Of a stretch of 64,000 nt of DNA, positions 45,101-55,688 are shown in pieces. Below the pieces are notes generated by a model. That model was not told where the DNA came from and did not search any database. It saw only the letters and a program-made list of their open reading frames with translations. The DNA is from Pyxicephalus adspersus (taxonomy: Eukaryota; Chordata; Amphibia; Anura; Pyxicephalidae). Positions within the stretch are counted from its first letter, which is position 1. Each line of letters opens with the position of its first letter. The translations under genes were made by a program, and so were the position numbers. Location: the NCBI RefSeq assembly GCF_032062135.1, contig NC_092868.1:46661103-46725102 (forward strand). Direction: 5' to 3'.

Positions 45101-45578
45101 GGAATATTTTTATTTTTGGCAGTATGAATCGTCCATATTGCAGTGACAGAATACTGGGAATATTCATATTTTTGCATTATGAATCCTCTATATTGTCGAG
45201 ACAGAATACAGGGAACATTTTTATTTTTGGCAGTATGATTGCTCTGTATTGCAGGGACAGAATACAGGAAATATTCACATTTTGGGAGTATGAATCCTTC
45301 ATATTGCAGGGATAAAATACAGGGATTATTCATATTTTTGCAATATGAATCCTCTGCACTGCAGGGATAGAATACAGGGATTATTCATATTTTTGCAATA
45401 TGAATCCTCTGTATTGCAATTACAATTTTTCCTACAGACAGAACTCTTGGAGTGGTGCAGCGGTTACCTGTTTCCTCTCTTCGGCCCAGTTTCCAATCAG
45501 CACTTTGTTGGAATATCTCTGTTCTATCCTCCAGCCCGGCAGACACAATTTCTTCATCCTGTCTGTATATGAAGCCAT
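38852..45578 (-). CDS. cfap107: Cilia and flagella associated protein 107 (C1orf158 orthologue)
   Basis: Four coding exons: 45,578-45,468, 44,473-44,360, 39,795-39,621 and 39,138-38,852 (111+114+175+287 = 687 nt, 228 aa). Intron phases are 0, 0 and 1. Recognised from the order PGWRIEQRYSNKVLIGNW, VRFPDSKPDRI, GLPKQHL...LVSQYDD and PPTNFGLLQEKQKLW, which parallels human C1orf158. The family is a small microtubule inner protein of axonemal doublets, so it is expected in motile cilia and sperm flagella. It has no signal peptide or membrane segment. The C-terminal exon (94 codons) appears longer than I recall for the human protein. Intron 3 holds a 2.4-kb transposon and intron 1 a 56-bp minisatellite. 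A consensus X-box lies upstream. From memory, the human gene neighbours AADACL3/AADACL4, as here. Confidence 0.9.
39621..39795 (-). CDS. cfap107: cfap107 exon 3
   Basis: 175 nt from GLPKQHL to SDFPLT. Acceptor CTTTTATAG, donor ACAG|GTGCAA, phase 1. Contains HHGEHNSRHLVSQYDD and LPPLRSWDGNSLAWLPE, closely parallel to the human protein. Confidence 0.9.
41096..41248. repeat. Near-perfect hairpin, 70-bp arms, 13-bp loop
   Basis: Arm 41,096-41,165 and arm 41,179-41,248 are complementary at 69 of 70 positions (single mismatch in AGTTCTGAACAC versus AGTTCTCAACAC). The loop is CCTAGATCAATGT. Confidence 0.92.
41459..42509. mobile_element. Nested piggyBac-like TTAA element (inverse of the 13.2-kb copy)
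   Basis: Bounded by TTAA at 41,455-41,458 and 42,510-42,513; ends CCTCCCGACCGTTAAG and CGCTCAGGTGG. The right half matches the left half of 13,242-14,342 in inverse orientation (TTTATGTGGTTTTGTCTATA, GGTACAGAAATCTAGAC). About 160 bp is tandemly duplicated at 41,938-42,260. A GC-rich core at 41,560-41,835 with GCCGGCCGGC motifs produces spurious open frames. Confidence 0.78.
43440..43890 (+). mobile_element. Tc1-type transposase C-terminal remnant
   Basis: Plus-strand reading shows VHKASSINTCLDDFGVEEIK, AQNPDLL, EHWNELERQLLDR and TVQNLMESLSKKW. This matches the last part of Tc1-like transposases, including the region of the third catalytic acidic residue. The frame is broken upstream. Confidence 0.82.
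44360..44473 (-). CDS. cfap107: cfap107 exon 2
   Basis: 114 nt, phase 0 at both ends. Acceptor TTCTCTCCAG, donor ATGGAG|GTAATT. Encodes FKRSDLPTSSSCYEIDFVRF and PDSKPDRIQRRSYLKRME. Confidence 0.88.
44810..45420. repeat. About 56-bp minisatellite, roughly 11 units, in cfap107 intron 1
   Basis: Units contain TATTGCAGGGACAGAATACA, GGGAATATTCATATTTT and GGCAGTATGAATCCTC with point changes. It ends about 48 bases from the exon 1 donor. Open frames on both strands here are repeat artefacts. Confidence 0.9.
45468..45578 (-). CDS. cfap107: cfap107 exon 1
   Basis: ATG at 45,578-45,576, 37 codons, donor AAACAG|GTAACC. Contains PGWRIEQRYSNKVLIGNWAE. A longer frame upstream starts at a GTG and has no homology, so the ATG was chosen. 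Confidence 0.88.
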
Positions 45579-45670
45579 AATTAGGTGACCCGGCTTTTTC
45601 CTGTGTTTGCTATGAGTAGTTCTGTAGTCACCGGCTGATCTCACTGCTCATTCTGCAGCCACTGTTTACT

Positions 45671-45684
45671 GTCGCCATGGCAAC
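45671..45684 (-). promoter_or_regulatory. RFX X-box upstream of cfap107
   Basis: GTCGCCATGGCAAC fits the X-box consensus GTNRCC-N(0-3)-RGYAAC with a 2-base spacer. It lies about 95 bases upstream of the cfap107 ATG. RFX factors are the standard activators of ciliary genes. Confidence 0.75.
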
Positions 45685-45689
45685 CAGCA

Positions 45690-46784
45690 CAATGTCAGCT
45701 CTATCCCAGGCCTGTGGTGGAAGGCCGGGCATTCATTACAATGGCCTTGTGTTTACTTCAACTACATTGATTTTAAAAGGACATAAAACAATAATGAAGG
45801 CCGCCATTACTGAACTTTGCTTTAAGAATGCCAGTTCCCTGGCTACATTTTGATCACATGTGAACCAAAAACATTATTTAGTATTTTCAATAAAATTAGG
45901 AAGCGTTACACCTCCTTCCTGTTTTTTAGTACTATACGAGGTTCTGTGAGAGAAATTTATCTTCACTTCCTGTCCTGCCTACAAAGTTTGCCCAGGCAGG
46001 AATTAGGGGAAATTTGCAATAGTCCACAGAGCAAAAGTAAAATCTGACAGAAGCCTTCTCATATTTTATCAAAGAAGTTTTTATTTTTGTCTGTGTTACT
46101 GTTATCTCTTCATTTACTATCTGACTAAACATTGTCACCATGACAGGAAACAAGGGTAAATCCTTCTAATGAAGCTCAAATGTAAATAAAAAATCTGGCC
46201 CAACCCTTCCCCAAAAGTTATAAAAACTTTTGGATTGGCATACCCTAAGTGCAGAGATTATACAGCAGGTTAGACACTTTTTGACTCATTTACAAAATAC
46301 TTGTTGTGGGGCAGTGACCGAACCATTGTGGAGTCACACACAACCAGGCATCAAGTATTTTAGTAGGAGGCCACCTAAAGCATCACTACATTGTTCTCCC
46401 GGGGTCATTATTTACACCATTGCATGGATTCTGGTGTATTTTTTTTAAGACTTGGCTACATGGTTATGAGCACAAAGTGCTAGCCTGTAGCGCATAGCCA
46501 GCCACATAAAAGTCTTGGTGGCCACCATCAGGAAGTGAGCGCCGATCCCCTCCAGAGCACATAGGCAGCAGTAAAAACATGGCAGTTTTAGGAAGCATTG
46601 GGTTCCATGGCCTGCAGTAGGCACATTGTGTATTGTGTGTGTGGAATCTTAGAAGAATATTCTTCTCTGGCTATTAATGGAACCATTGGCAAGTAATGGA
46701 GTTACACCTTCCTGGCTAGGGTAATGACGATCACGATTGGAAGAAGCTGGCAAGGGAGCTTGTAGACATTGTATTGCTGCTTTA
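45690..46784. other. Upstream of cfap107; no gene recognised
   Basis: Single-copy-looking DNA between the cfap107 promoter and the pyrimidine-rich minisatellite. No credible exons or repeat families identified. Confidence 0.45.
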
Positions 46785-47535
46785 CACTGCTCTCCTGCAC
46801 ATTCTTTCACCCAACATACCCTTTGCACTCTTTTCCTGCACATACATACCACGGTCATACCCCTGTACCCCCCTCCTGGACATTCTGCCAACTATCATAC
46901 CCTGTGTACTTTTCACCTGCATATACTTCTCACTGGCATAGCACCTGGGCTTCTCTTATGAACATACCACCTACTGCCATACTCAATTCAATCTTCCTCT
47001 GCACATACAGCCCATTGTCATACCCTGTGTACTCTTCTCCTGCACATACCTCCCACTTACGTACTCTCTGATTCCTCCCCTACAATGCTGCCTACTGTCA
47101 TACCATGCACACTTTTCTCCTGCAAATACTCCCTACTTTCATACTCTCTGCACTCTCCTTCAATGCTACCAACTGTAAAACCCTGTACGCTCCTCTCATA
47201 CTGCCCACGTTCATGCCCTCAGAACTCCTCCCCTACACATACCACTGTTATAATCTATGCACTCCTTTCCTGCACAAACAAACCATAGTAACACCCCTTA
47301 CAATCTTGTTCAGCACATAGTGCCCACTGTCATGCCCTCTGCACTTCTCTGCACATAGTGCCAACTTTCATACCCTTCACAATTCTCTCCTGCACATTCT
47401 GCCCACTTTTATATGCTTTGCACACTGTTCTTGCACATATAGCCCACTGTCATACCCCCTTCACTTCTCTACTGCCCACTGTCATACCTTCTATACTTTT
47501 CTCCTGCATATACTTCCCACTGTCATACTCTCTGC
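46785..47535. repeat. Pyrimidine-rich minisatellite (about 40-bp unit)
   Basis: Degenerate units combining CCCACTGTCATACCCTCTGC and ACTCTTCTCCTGCACATACT recur through the interval (about 18 units). The plus strand is strongly C/T-biased. Open frames rich in Pro, Ser and His are artefacts. Confidence 0.85.
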
Positions 47536-47557
47536 AAATATAGAGATCAAAAAATAA

Positions 47558-48040
47558 TAAAGCGGAACTAAACCGAAAACAAAAAATTTCACTTACCTTT
47601 AATCTGCAGGTCCCTCGATGGTGCTGGTCCTTCTTGCAATCTGGTCCCACGTCTGGAATTCCTCTGCCTTAGTGCCGGGTGCTGCCATCTTCATTCTTTG
47701 CTTCGTTCTTCTTTCTCGTCTTCTTGGCATGTCCCCCGATTTTACACTGCGCAGGTGCGAGATCGGGTGACGTAGCCTGCTATAAAGGGGAAGAAAAAGA
47801 GAGCCGATCTCACTTTGCTTGCGCGAGATTGGCATCTATTTCCCTTAATAGAAAAATTGCCCCTTCTGCGCATGTACGAGATTAGGGCATGCACAGAAAG
47901 AGCACCCAGAGCCTCCAAGGATGCGTGACGTAGGTACCCCGGGAAGGCTCTGTGCTCCGATTTAAGAAGGGGGAGTTGCTGCAGGATTATCTACCCTTTT
48001 ATGTAAAGTGAAAATGTTGAGTTTAGGTACACTTTATTGC
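47558..48040. mobile_element. AAAGCGGAACTAAACC-end MITE, copy 2
   Basis: Begins TAAAGCGGAACTAAACCGAA and ends TTGAGTTTAGGTACACTTTA, with the family-specific CTACCCTTTTATGTAAAGTG near the right end. Confidence 0.75.
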
Positions 48041-48511
48041 TAAATTTGCTCAAGGACAAAGTGACATGTTGTCAATCAGCAAATTTGTGATACATTTAAA
48101 AATGACACAATAAGTACAATTTTTTTTATAAACTTTATTGAACATTTTACAATTTTTATTCCAGTCATTTTGTATTATGTCAATGACTGACTTTTGTCAC
48201 ATGCTTGCATGAATACAGTGATTGGCTTTGAGAGGGTATGCAAACATTAACTGGAACAAGTACTGCAGAGAGTTTGCATTGTGCACACAATTTGGGTCAC
48301 AATTTTTCATTGATACTATAGTTCCATATTCACATAGCTGAGTCTTAAGATAAGTTTCAGGCAATGAGATATACTGTAGTCAAAAAACTAGGTGGTTAGG
48401 TTGAAAGTTTATTATATTTAGGTTTGCTTCAATTGCAAAAAAATACCAAGATGGCCCCATGGTAAAAACTCCTAAAACAATGGGTAGCAGTCAAAATTTT
48501 ACAAAGAAATA
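48041..48511. other. 3' flank of aadacl4-like gene 1
   Basis: AT-rich DNA after the stop codon. An AATAAA on the minus strand at 48,408-48,413, about 100 bases downstream of the stop, is the likely poly(A) signal. Nothing else seen. Confidence 0.5.
48408..48413 (-). promoter_or_regulatory. Putative poly(A) signal of aadacl4-like gene 1
   Basis: AATAAA, 99-104 bases downstream of the TGA stop at 48,512. Confidence 0.5.
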
Positions 48512-49286
48512 TCAAATTCCATTAATATAATTTACTATGTTGTCAACAGCAAGCTTCCCAGATTCAAATGAAAGATTCCCACTGTCAAAAAAGCTAAGAA
48601 TTCCATGGAAGCCATCTTTCACATGGTACCAGGTGACTGGGATTCCATGATCTTCTAGACGTTTCTTATACAGTATTCCATCATCCCGCAACACATCAAA
48701 CTCGCATGTTAAAATGTATGTCTTTGGTTGCTGGCTAATCACAGAGTCTTCAGCCAGCAACGGCGAGAAATGAGGTTCAAATGCTTTTTTATGGGCTTCG
48801 TAGACATCTTCAGAGTGGGAGGCCATGACTCTGGGCTTATATCCTCGGGCCTTAAATTCTTCTGGAATGTTTTCAGCACCTAACCACTTCCTATATTTCA
48901 TTTTCAGATCCACAGGGACATGGTCTCCATCCAGAACTTCTTCCATCATGGTTAGATCACCATCTACATAATGTAACATGTAGAACACTGCACGCTCCCG
49001 ATACAGGATGGGCACTGCCCTGTTTTGTATGTAGGAAGGCAAGTGAAAGTCAACTGCTTGGACTGCTGGGTATATCAAAACTTGGGCAAGGGGCTTTGGA
49101 ACATCATTCTGGTCTACAAGAGCTTGACAGACAGCAGCTGTAAGGTTTCCTCCTGCACTGTCTCCACTTATTATAACCGAGGAAGAATCAACACCATATT
49201 CCTGTGCATTCTTTAGGAAGTAAATGGTGGCATTGAGGCAGTCATCAAACGCTGCAGGATACCGGTGTTCAGGTGACAGGCGGTAC
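48512..49286 (-). CDS. aadacl4: aadacl4-like gene 1, exon 4 (catalytic core)
   Basis: Starts G|TAC after TTTTGTAG and ends at TGA 48,514-48,512. Carries YRLSPEHRYPAAF, ISGDSAGGNLTAAV, CEFDVLRDDG and KDGFHG. Confidence 0.92.
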
Positions 49287-52200
49287 CTACAAAATGAGAT
49301 GCAACTAAAATCATTCTACTTACACATAAAAGTGTATTTCTTCTGTATTGTTCCGAAATCTTTTTTCAAAACTCTCTAGACTTACATTAAATCAAGTCTG
49401 GCATTCACTAAAAGTGATGATTAATTTTAGGGTGTTCATGGGTTAGCACAGCCTTTGTCACCCTTTTTTACCCCAGAAGAACCCCCCTAAAATACCCCAA
49501 AAAACACAAAATCATTTGTAGAGCTTGCATATGTTATAAATACCAGTAAATTGTAGACAGAAAAAAAAGCCCATGACATACCTAAAGTATTTGATACCCA
49601 CGTTGGATCATTTTAACACTGAAAGGCTCATCATTAAAAAATAATTTTCAGTAATATTCACAAAATCAGTGGCCAGTGAATTCCTATATACATTGGTGGC
49701 CAGTAAAAAGATATCAATCGTAAAGAAACAGGCACTGACCAAAATCTGTGCATACAGGGATGGGAGGATAAGTCTACCACAGCTCAGGGAACCCCTACCA
49801 ATCTCCTGGGAACCCTAGATTTCCATTTAACCCTGGTTGAGAATGGCCAAGATAATGTAAGGTTTGACCAGCCCCTTTTAAAAGATACACACCAATCAAT
49901 CAAGAAAGCCTTACATTTAAATGTTAAGCTTAGTTAAACATAGATATGCAGCCATATACACTTTGTACCGACAACCTACATTTTATAGTCTTACCTTATC
50001 TTTTTTTATAATAGTAACTATAATGGTAGTTTAAACATGACCCAATGAACTGCATTATGTAACCGATTTGGTCAAACCAGCCCCGTCTTGCAAATGAGCA
50101 CACTAGTGCTGAGGGTTGAGCAAAAAGCAATGCAGTGTGAGGGCTAAATTCAGTAGAATACTGAGCAAAAAAGGTGGTTTTACATATTTCTAGCAAATTT
50201 GAACATTTAGGGATACAGATTTTATTTAAGCTTTAACTCATTTAAAATAACCATTTCTTGGGTGTTCATGATTTGTTCAAATTCTCTCCCTAACGGTTTA
50301 TAAACCTCTTAAACTCTTTTGAACACAAATAAAGTACCCCAGATTTCTTATAGAAGAGTGTTCTGCCTGATCGCAGATGCACACTTGATTATGCGATAAA
50401 TCGATTATCGTGTTCACTCTAAAAAAAGCCAGCATGAATGTTTGGGCTAAAGCACTACCACTGTGCATTTTAATGCATCAATCAAATTTATTTTGTTGCT
50501 TGGAAGTTACATTCTACTCATTCTTTATCTATTACTAAATCCTAAAGGTCAACACATTAAACAATCTTTGGCATGTCAACAGCTGCTTACCCAACGGAGA
50601 CAACCACTGATTGTGTACCCTTTGAGATATAGCGACACAGACCATCATAGGAATCTGATGAACCAAAACAAAACAAAAAAAAAGCATATTAGTCACAGTA
50701 GAAAATTTACAATTTTCAAGGTGCCAACTCCAACTTCACTGCAATTCTCACCTTCTCCACACACCACTGCAGACCCATAATTACAGTGACTTTCCAAAAG
50801 TCTGAATTTGCATGGAGCTTAGCCCCTCAATAGGGCACCAGTCATTAGGTATTAGGTTTCAGGCACAAGGCACTACATTGAGGGTGTTGGTGGGATATTG
50901 GTCTTTTTCAGGGGACAAATTGGGTAAGTGAGTGGTGCTGTGAAAAGAGGCAATGACACCAACCATGTCCTGACTAGTATTTATATCTGAATACCAATGC
51001 CAACTCATTAAAACTATGGGGCTTAAAATACATGGCTTACAAGTAGTAATATTGAGGGCAAGTAAGTTACCTTTCTGACAACCAGTCATTACTTTGTGCA
51101 GCTGCTATCTATCAAACTTAGCTGTCATTGACAGTTCAGGTCCACATTACCAATCAGATGCTAATGAGAGGGGTTCCCAACTATTGCCAAATTATCCAAC
51201 GCTTATCGACGCTGTCTGGAATAGGCATCCATGATCTCTGGTCACAAAAGCATTAAGCTACACATTTTCTTACCAATACTTCCAAACATCCATCCACCAC
51301 CATGGAAGAACATAATCCCTTTTCTCCCCCCAGCAGAGGGTGATTTTGGCTGGTACACTCTGACTTGGATGCCATCAAACTGCAAGTTTTTGATGAAGAG
51401 TTTTGGATCATCTCCCAACTTCTTGGACATTACTTTTTCTCTGATGTATCGAGTAAAACCAAGCTGGCTGCATAAGCCTAAATTCTGTAGAATTCGGCCC
51501 TGTCAGAGAGAATGGTAGAATTCAATTTTACATTGTAACAAAGAATGTGTCTTGGAAAATAAAAAAACCTCCAATGAAGATTTTTAGTCTATACCTGGCA
51601 TAGCATGTATTATCCATATGATTATGGACAGATAAGTAGTATTACATTCATATTTTTATTTTGGGTACATTGGCTCTTCTCTCTTCTTTAGTAAAGCTTC
51701 TCAGTGATTGTGGCATATGATCTCATGAGGACCCCCAACGACCCATGTTCAGCCATTGTCTAGGGAAGTATCCACTGAACTCCATGGGTCCCCTTGAGAT
51801 TACCTGTGTCACTAAGATTTGCCAGCACCAATATCCTTCTAAAGCCTCCTTTCGAATCTCTAGCAGAACGTTTCATTTAAAGGGCTCTTCAACCACTTCC
51901 AATGTCCACATGCATATTTTACCCCCTTAAAGTTTTAAGAGCTATGAGTTTACCTGATATATTTATATATTTTTTTGTTATGGACAAATGACTTCAATGG
52001 CACAGTGCACCCTCTCTTGGTGATTGTGAGTGGTAAGGTTGTTTTTTTCCCTTTCTCATTGCCATGATGACATACAATACACCTACAGTCATGATTTAGG
52101 CAATAAATCCATGGTATTTATAATTATATAAAGGGGTAAATTTCTATTCTTCCACCACCTGGAAAAGAACAGTTAAATGGATAGTTCCTCTAGGCAAGAG

Positions 52201-55200
52201 TGATGGTTCTGGCCTTTTTCAAGAATTTTGGGAAAGCTTATGATCCCAAATGTCCAAAGAAGTCACTTCATGCAAGAATATGTACATCTAAGTTTTGGGC
52301 TCCTTGGCTTTAATAATATTATAAATATTATTAAACTGTATTTATTTAGCACCAACATGTTACGCACGCTGTACAATAAATAGTGGTTGCCAATGACAGA
52401 CAGATACAAACCATGAAACAGGACAAGGAGAAGACCCTGCCCAAAAGAGCTCACAATCTAAGAGCTTTCCCAGGATCCCCAAAAAAGCACATTAACCACT
52501 AGCTTGCCTAGATGAGCCCTACAAAAGCCTCTGTGCGTAATTTGATTGACCCCAAGACATTTGTGGCTTGAAATGGACATAAAACAAGGAAAATTACAAG
52601 AAAAAGGAGCATTACTATGAAACTTGATTGACTGGTTGACTCTGTAGATTTTACACTTTTAACAGTAACCAATACTGGATCTACCAGTCCTATGCATTTA
52701 ATTAAAGCTGTGGTCTGTGTGAATACACGTTGCAGGATTAATTGCTCGTCACAAACTGGTATCATCCCACCATCACTTGTTTTTCTAGTTTGATTTGTTG
52801 TGGAATTTATATTTAGCTGTGGCACTGAAGATTATTCGAGACAATTGCACAATGTTATATACTTATTTAAAACAGTTGTTTTCTGGGCATACAAGATACA
52901 GTATACCCAGAAAACATTTTCTTAGTACCTTGAGTGTATCTCATTCACCCAGTGCTTTTACCCTACCTCCCTTTTGTCATATCAGAGAGTACCTTTGATT
53001 TAAGGAACCCTGTAACAATTTTGTTACAATGTATAAAAATGTAGTGAGTCTATATATTGTTGCATTATTAATTTAGCTTTTTTGCCATGTTTAAATACCT
53101 TAGCCATGCCTTGAAAGGGAAACCTAATATTAGCGTTGTTTTAAACTGAACAATCAAATTTACTTTTTGGAATGATTTTATTTTCTATACTTTTGGCTAC
53201 ATTAACAATAATTGTTTTCAAGTTATTAGTAATTAAAGTTTGCTCTTACTCTTTATTTTTTGTTCTTCGTAATTGCAAGTTCCATGGCTCCTGCCAACTG
53301 GCTGGCTCCTTGCCGACTCATTCTCTTACACAGAAGTATTGGTTCTTAAAGAATCAATGATCTGGCAGGTCATTATGGCAGAAAGAGACGGTGATGTTCC
53401 ATCTGCAATAATCCCACCTACCTGCCTGATCGCTCTGGTTGTCTATTGCCAGGATACCTGGAAATCCTGGTTTGCCCTGCATGTGCCAGGAATGCATGAA
53501 CCCTTCACCATCCTGGCCCAGCCAATCAAGATGGCTAAAGATCATCTTCAGGATAAGAAGAAAGAAGATGGCAACCCCCTGCCCTGGCTTAGTAATCAGT
53601 AGGATAATATCACTGACCCCCTCAGAAAAAAAATACAAAAGTTTTTTTTATTATTTTCTGTGTCCAAAAAGATCAGATCTACTGTGCCTGTGACATGCAA
53701 AGCTCAAATGATTGGGCAGTTTGAGATATTTCACCAATGAGCACATAGACTTGGGGTGCCCAACAGGTGGATTGCGCTCTACCAGTAGATCGCAAAGGCA
53801 ACGCGAGTAGATCTTGGAGCCCTGCCTTTCAAAATAAACTCCACCATGCACAGAAGTTATTAAGTTTTAATTGTTGGTAGATCATTTCGACTTTCGAAAG
53901 TGTGGGCACCCCTGACATAGACCATAACAAGAACTCTTCACCACTGGTTAGATTTATTTGTCTATATCTCCAGCTGTCTTGATGTTTTATTTCCACCATG
54001 AGTATGTTCTGTTTTTTTATTTGCACAGTTGCACAGTATTTGAAGTTCTGTCAAATATATTTAGACACAGCCTGAATTTGTAAACAGTTACCAATGTCCA
54101 GTCAACCTTTAACAAACCTAAGGTAATACAAAACACAGAACAAGTGCAAAGTACATAATATAGGACTGAACTTCTATAAACTTAAACCTCTATCAATGTG
54201 CAAACAGGTATCTGACGCCACTACTACTGCACTCCCCAATATTTACAAATCATTCAAGTACCGCCATTTAGGAGCATTTACAATTATCCCATGTGTACAT
54301 TATTGCTTAGAGATATCATATCTCACACCAAATACATTGCCTATACACACTTCACAGTCATGGCCAGCCCCTATTTGACTCCAATAACCTTTTAGAAATT
54401 ACAAATCTATAGCTGGCAAAGTCATGTAAATTGTCTAAGTTCCACTTTCAGTATATTTTTCCTCGAAACAATTGATTTTAGTGCCAGCATCTTGGCACTG
54501 GTTCATTTTTTGGCAAAGGGAATGGTAGCTTTCAGTGCCAGTCCAGCACATGGCTATACTACAGTTTCAATTTTGTGAATTAGGAATGGGTAAGATTAGG
54601 TAAAAACGAAGAGATCAAACACGTTCACTTTAATATATACCTTTATAGCCACAAAGTGATAAAGACTACTTACTATGTGTGCACAATGTGCTTTTCAAAA
54701 CCCAGTAAAAGTCTCAGTGTCACCATCACTATGCTGTACAAAGCCTGTGCCAAAAATTTATTCTGGCAGGGAACCAGCAGACACACAAACTACAGACTAC
54801 TTGCGGAAAACTAAAGGAGGGGGCAGGTACAAGACCAGTCGCCCTGCATGTGTAGAGAGAGCAGCAGGGACTGGTGTCCTGCACAAGTATCCAAGTTTCA
54901 CATCCAAGTTTCACAAACTGGGCAATTACCCTGGACAGTCTGTTGTGGCTCGAATGGCAAAGGTGCAGGAAATTGGATGGAATGCTGTGCATTCAGGAGC
55001 CCTACTTTAATTTTTCCCAGAACCACATTTTGACCTGTGCATTTCCACAATTCATAGTACTAAACTATGCATGTACTACTGCAACTGTGGTGCCATTATT
55101 TTGAATGGCACCCCAATGCAAAGAAGCCACGCACCTATGCTGCAGCATGCCGCAAGGCACAACAATATACTTCTACACTAAAAATGGTCCAGTGCAGATT

Positions 55201-55688
55201 TGATTTTGCATTTTAAATGAGCTACATGCTTTAACATGTGTGCATCACAAAAATGAGAACGTCACCTGACTGTAACACTTAAAAGTAAGCCTAATGCTGA
55301 TCATGCACACATGCAACTTTGTCTACAACTGGCCATGTGTATGACCAGCATAAGGGTCAAGTTTGGATCAGGAGATTAGGGTACATTTTTCAATTATTTG
55401 TTTGCAGAAAGAAAAGGATTGACTCTAAAAAAAAACTCCTAGATGCTGGCTGGGACTTGTAGTTACACAACAGCTGGTGCAATGTAAGACTGAAATAAAT
55501 AATGTACTTACCACTACAGCAATGCCAACATAGAAGCAATGTATGGTGCGCAGTTTACCAGGGTCTGCCACACCTGGAGGAATGTCTGAGTTTGAAAATT
55601 CAAAATAGATGATGCCCACCACCAGTAGGATACATAATGCAATGACAACTATGAAGCAGATTGCCAAAATAGCAAGTCCCAAGCCCAT
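48512..55688 (-). CDS. aadacl4: Arylacetamide deacetylase-like 4-type serine hydrolase, gene 1
   Basis: Four exons: 55,688-55,512, 51,499-51,274, 50,654-50,591 and 49,286-48,512 (177+226+64+775 = 1,242 nt, 413 aa). It is a hormone-sensitive-lipase-family alpha/beta hydrolase, predicted to hydrolyse ester or amide bonds, with a single N-terminal membrane anchor (residues about 5-27) and the catalytic domain in the ER lumen, as in AADAC. Motifs: oxyanion HGGG 125-128, nucleophile GDSAGG with Ser199, Asp353 in EFDVLRDD, His383 in DGFHG. Each triad residue is offset by 10 from human AADAC as I recall it. The text around DIPPGVADPGKLR, LPSY, RGYKP and LYKKRLEDHG fits AADACL3/AADACL4 better than AADAC or NCEH1. 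Substrate unknown. The start is the ATG at 55,688; a GTG-initiated extension upstream lacks support. Gene 2 lies upstream in the same orientation. Confidence 0.92.
49287..50590. other. Intron 3 of aadacl4-like gene 1
   Basis: About 1.3 kb of AT-rich sequence between the GTAAGC donor and the TTTTGTAG acceptor. No repeat family or further exon recognised. Confidence 0.7.
50591..50654 (-). CDS. aadacl4: aadacl4-like gene 1, exon 3
   Basis: 64 nt encoding DSYDGLCRYISKGTQSVVVS; acceptor TTCATCAG, donor GTAAGC. The same length as exon 3 of gene 2. Confidence 0.9.
51274..51499 (-). CDS. aadacl4: aadacl4-like gene 1, exon 2 (HGGG)
   Basis: 226 nt, acceptor CTCTCTGACAG, donor GTAAGA. Encodes GRILQNLGLCSQ through MFFHGGGWMFGS. 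Confidence 0.92.
52318..52462 (-). mobile_element. LINE 3' tail, minus orientation
   Basis: AGATTGTGAGCTCTTTTGGG and GTAACATGTTGGTGCTAAAT on the minus strand, same 3' family as 15,725-16,625. Confidence 0.7.
53751..53914. mobile_element. hAT-type MITE, 164 bp
   Basis: Ends TTGGGGTGCCCA and TGGGCACCCCTG are inverted. It is flanked by an exact 8-bp duplication ACATAGAC (53,743-53,750 and 53,915-53,922), diagnostic of hAT insertion. Body carries GTAGATCGCAAAGGC. Confidence 0.87.
55512..55688 (-). CDS. aadacl4: aadacl4-like gene 1, exon 1 (membrane anchor)
   Basis: 59 codons from ATG at 55,688, donor GTAGTG|GTAAGT, phase 0. One long hydrophobic segment (residues 5-27) followed by FSNSDIPPGVADPGKLRTIH. 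Confidence 0.88.

Larger units (their letters stand above)
51500..55511. other. Intron 1 of aadacl4-like gene 1, with repeats
   Basis: 4-kb intron containing a LINE tail (52,318-52,462) and a hAT element (53,751-53,914). A 109-codon plus-strand frame at 53,273-53,602 has no recognised domain; the surrounding sequence looks repeat-like. Confidence 0.65.

Noticed and set aside
44789..45333. Open frames of 70-117 codons on both strands
   Set aside because: They run through a 56-bp tandem repeat; overlapping frames on both strands are an artefact of repetition.
53273..53602. 109-codon plus-strand frame within the aadacl4-like intron
   Set aside because: No recognised domain, opposite strand to the host gene, several other open frames overlap it, and there is no splice or start context.
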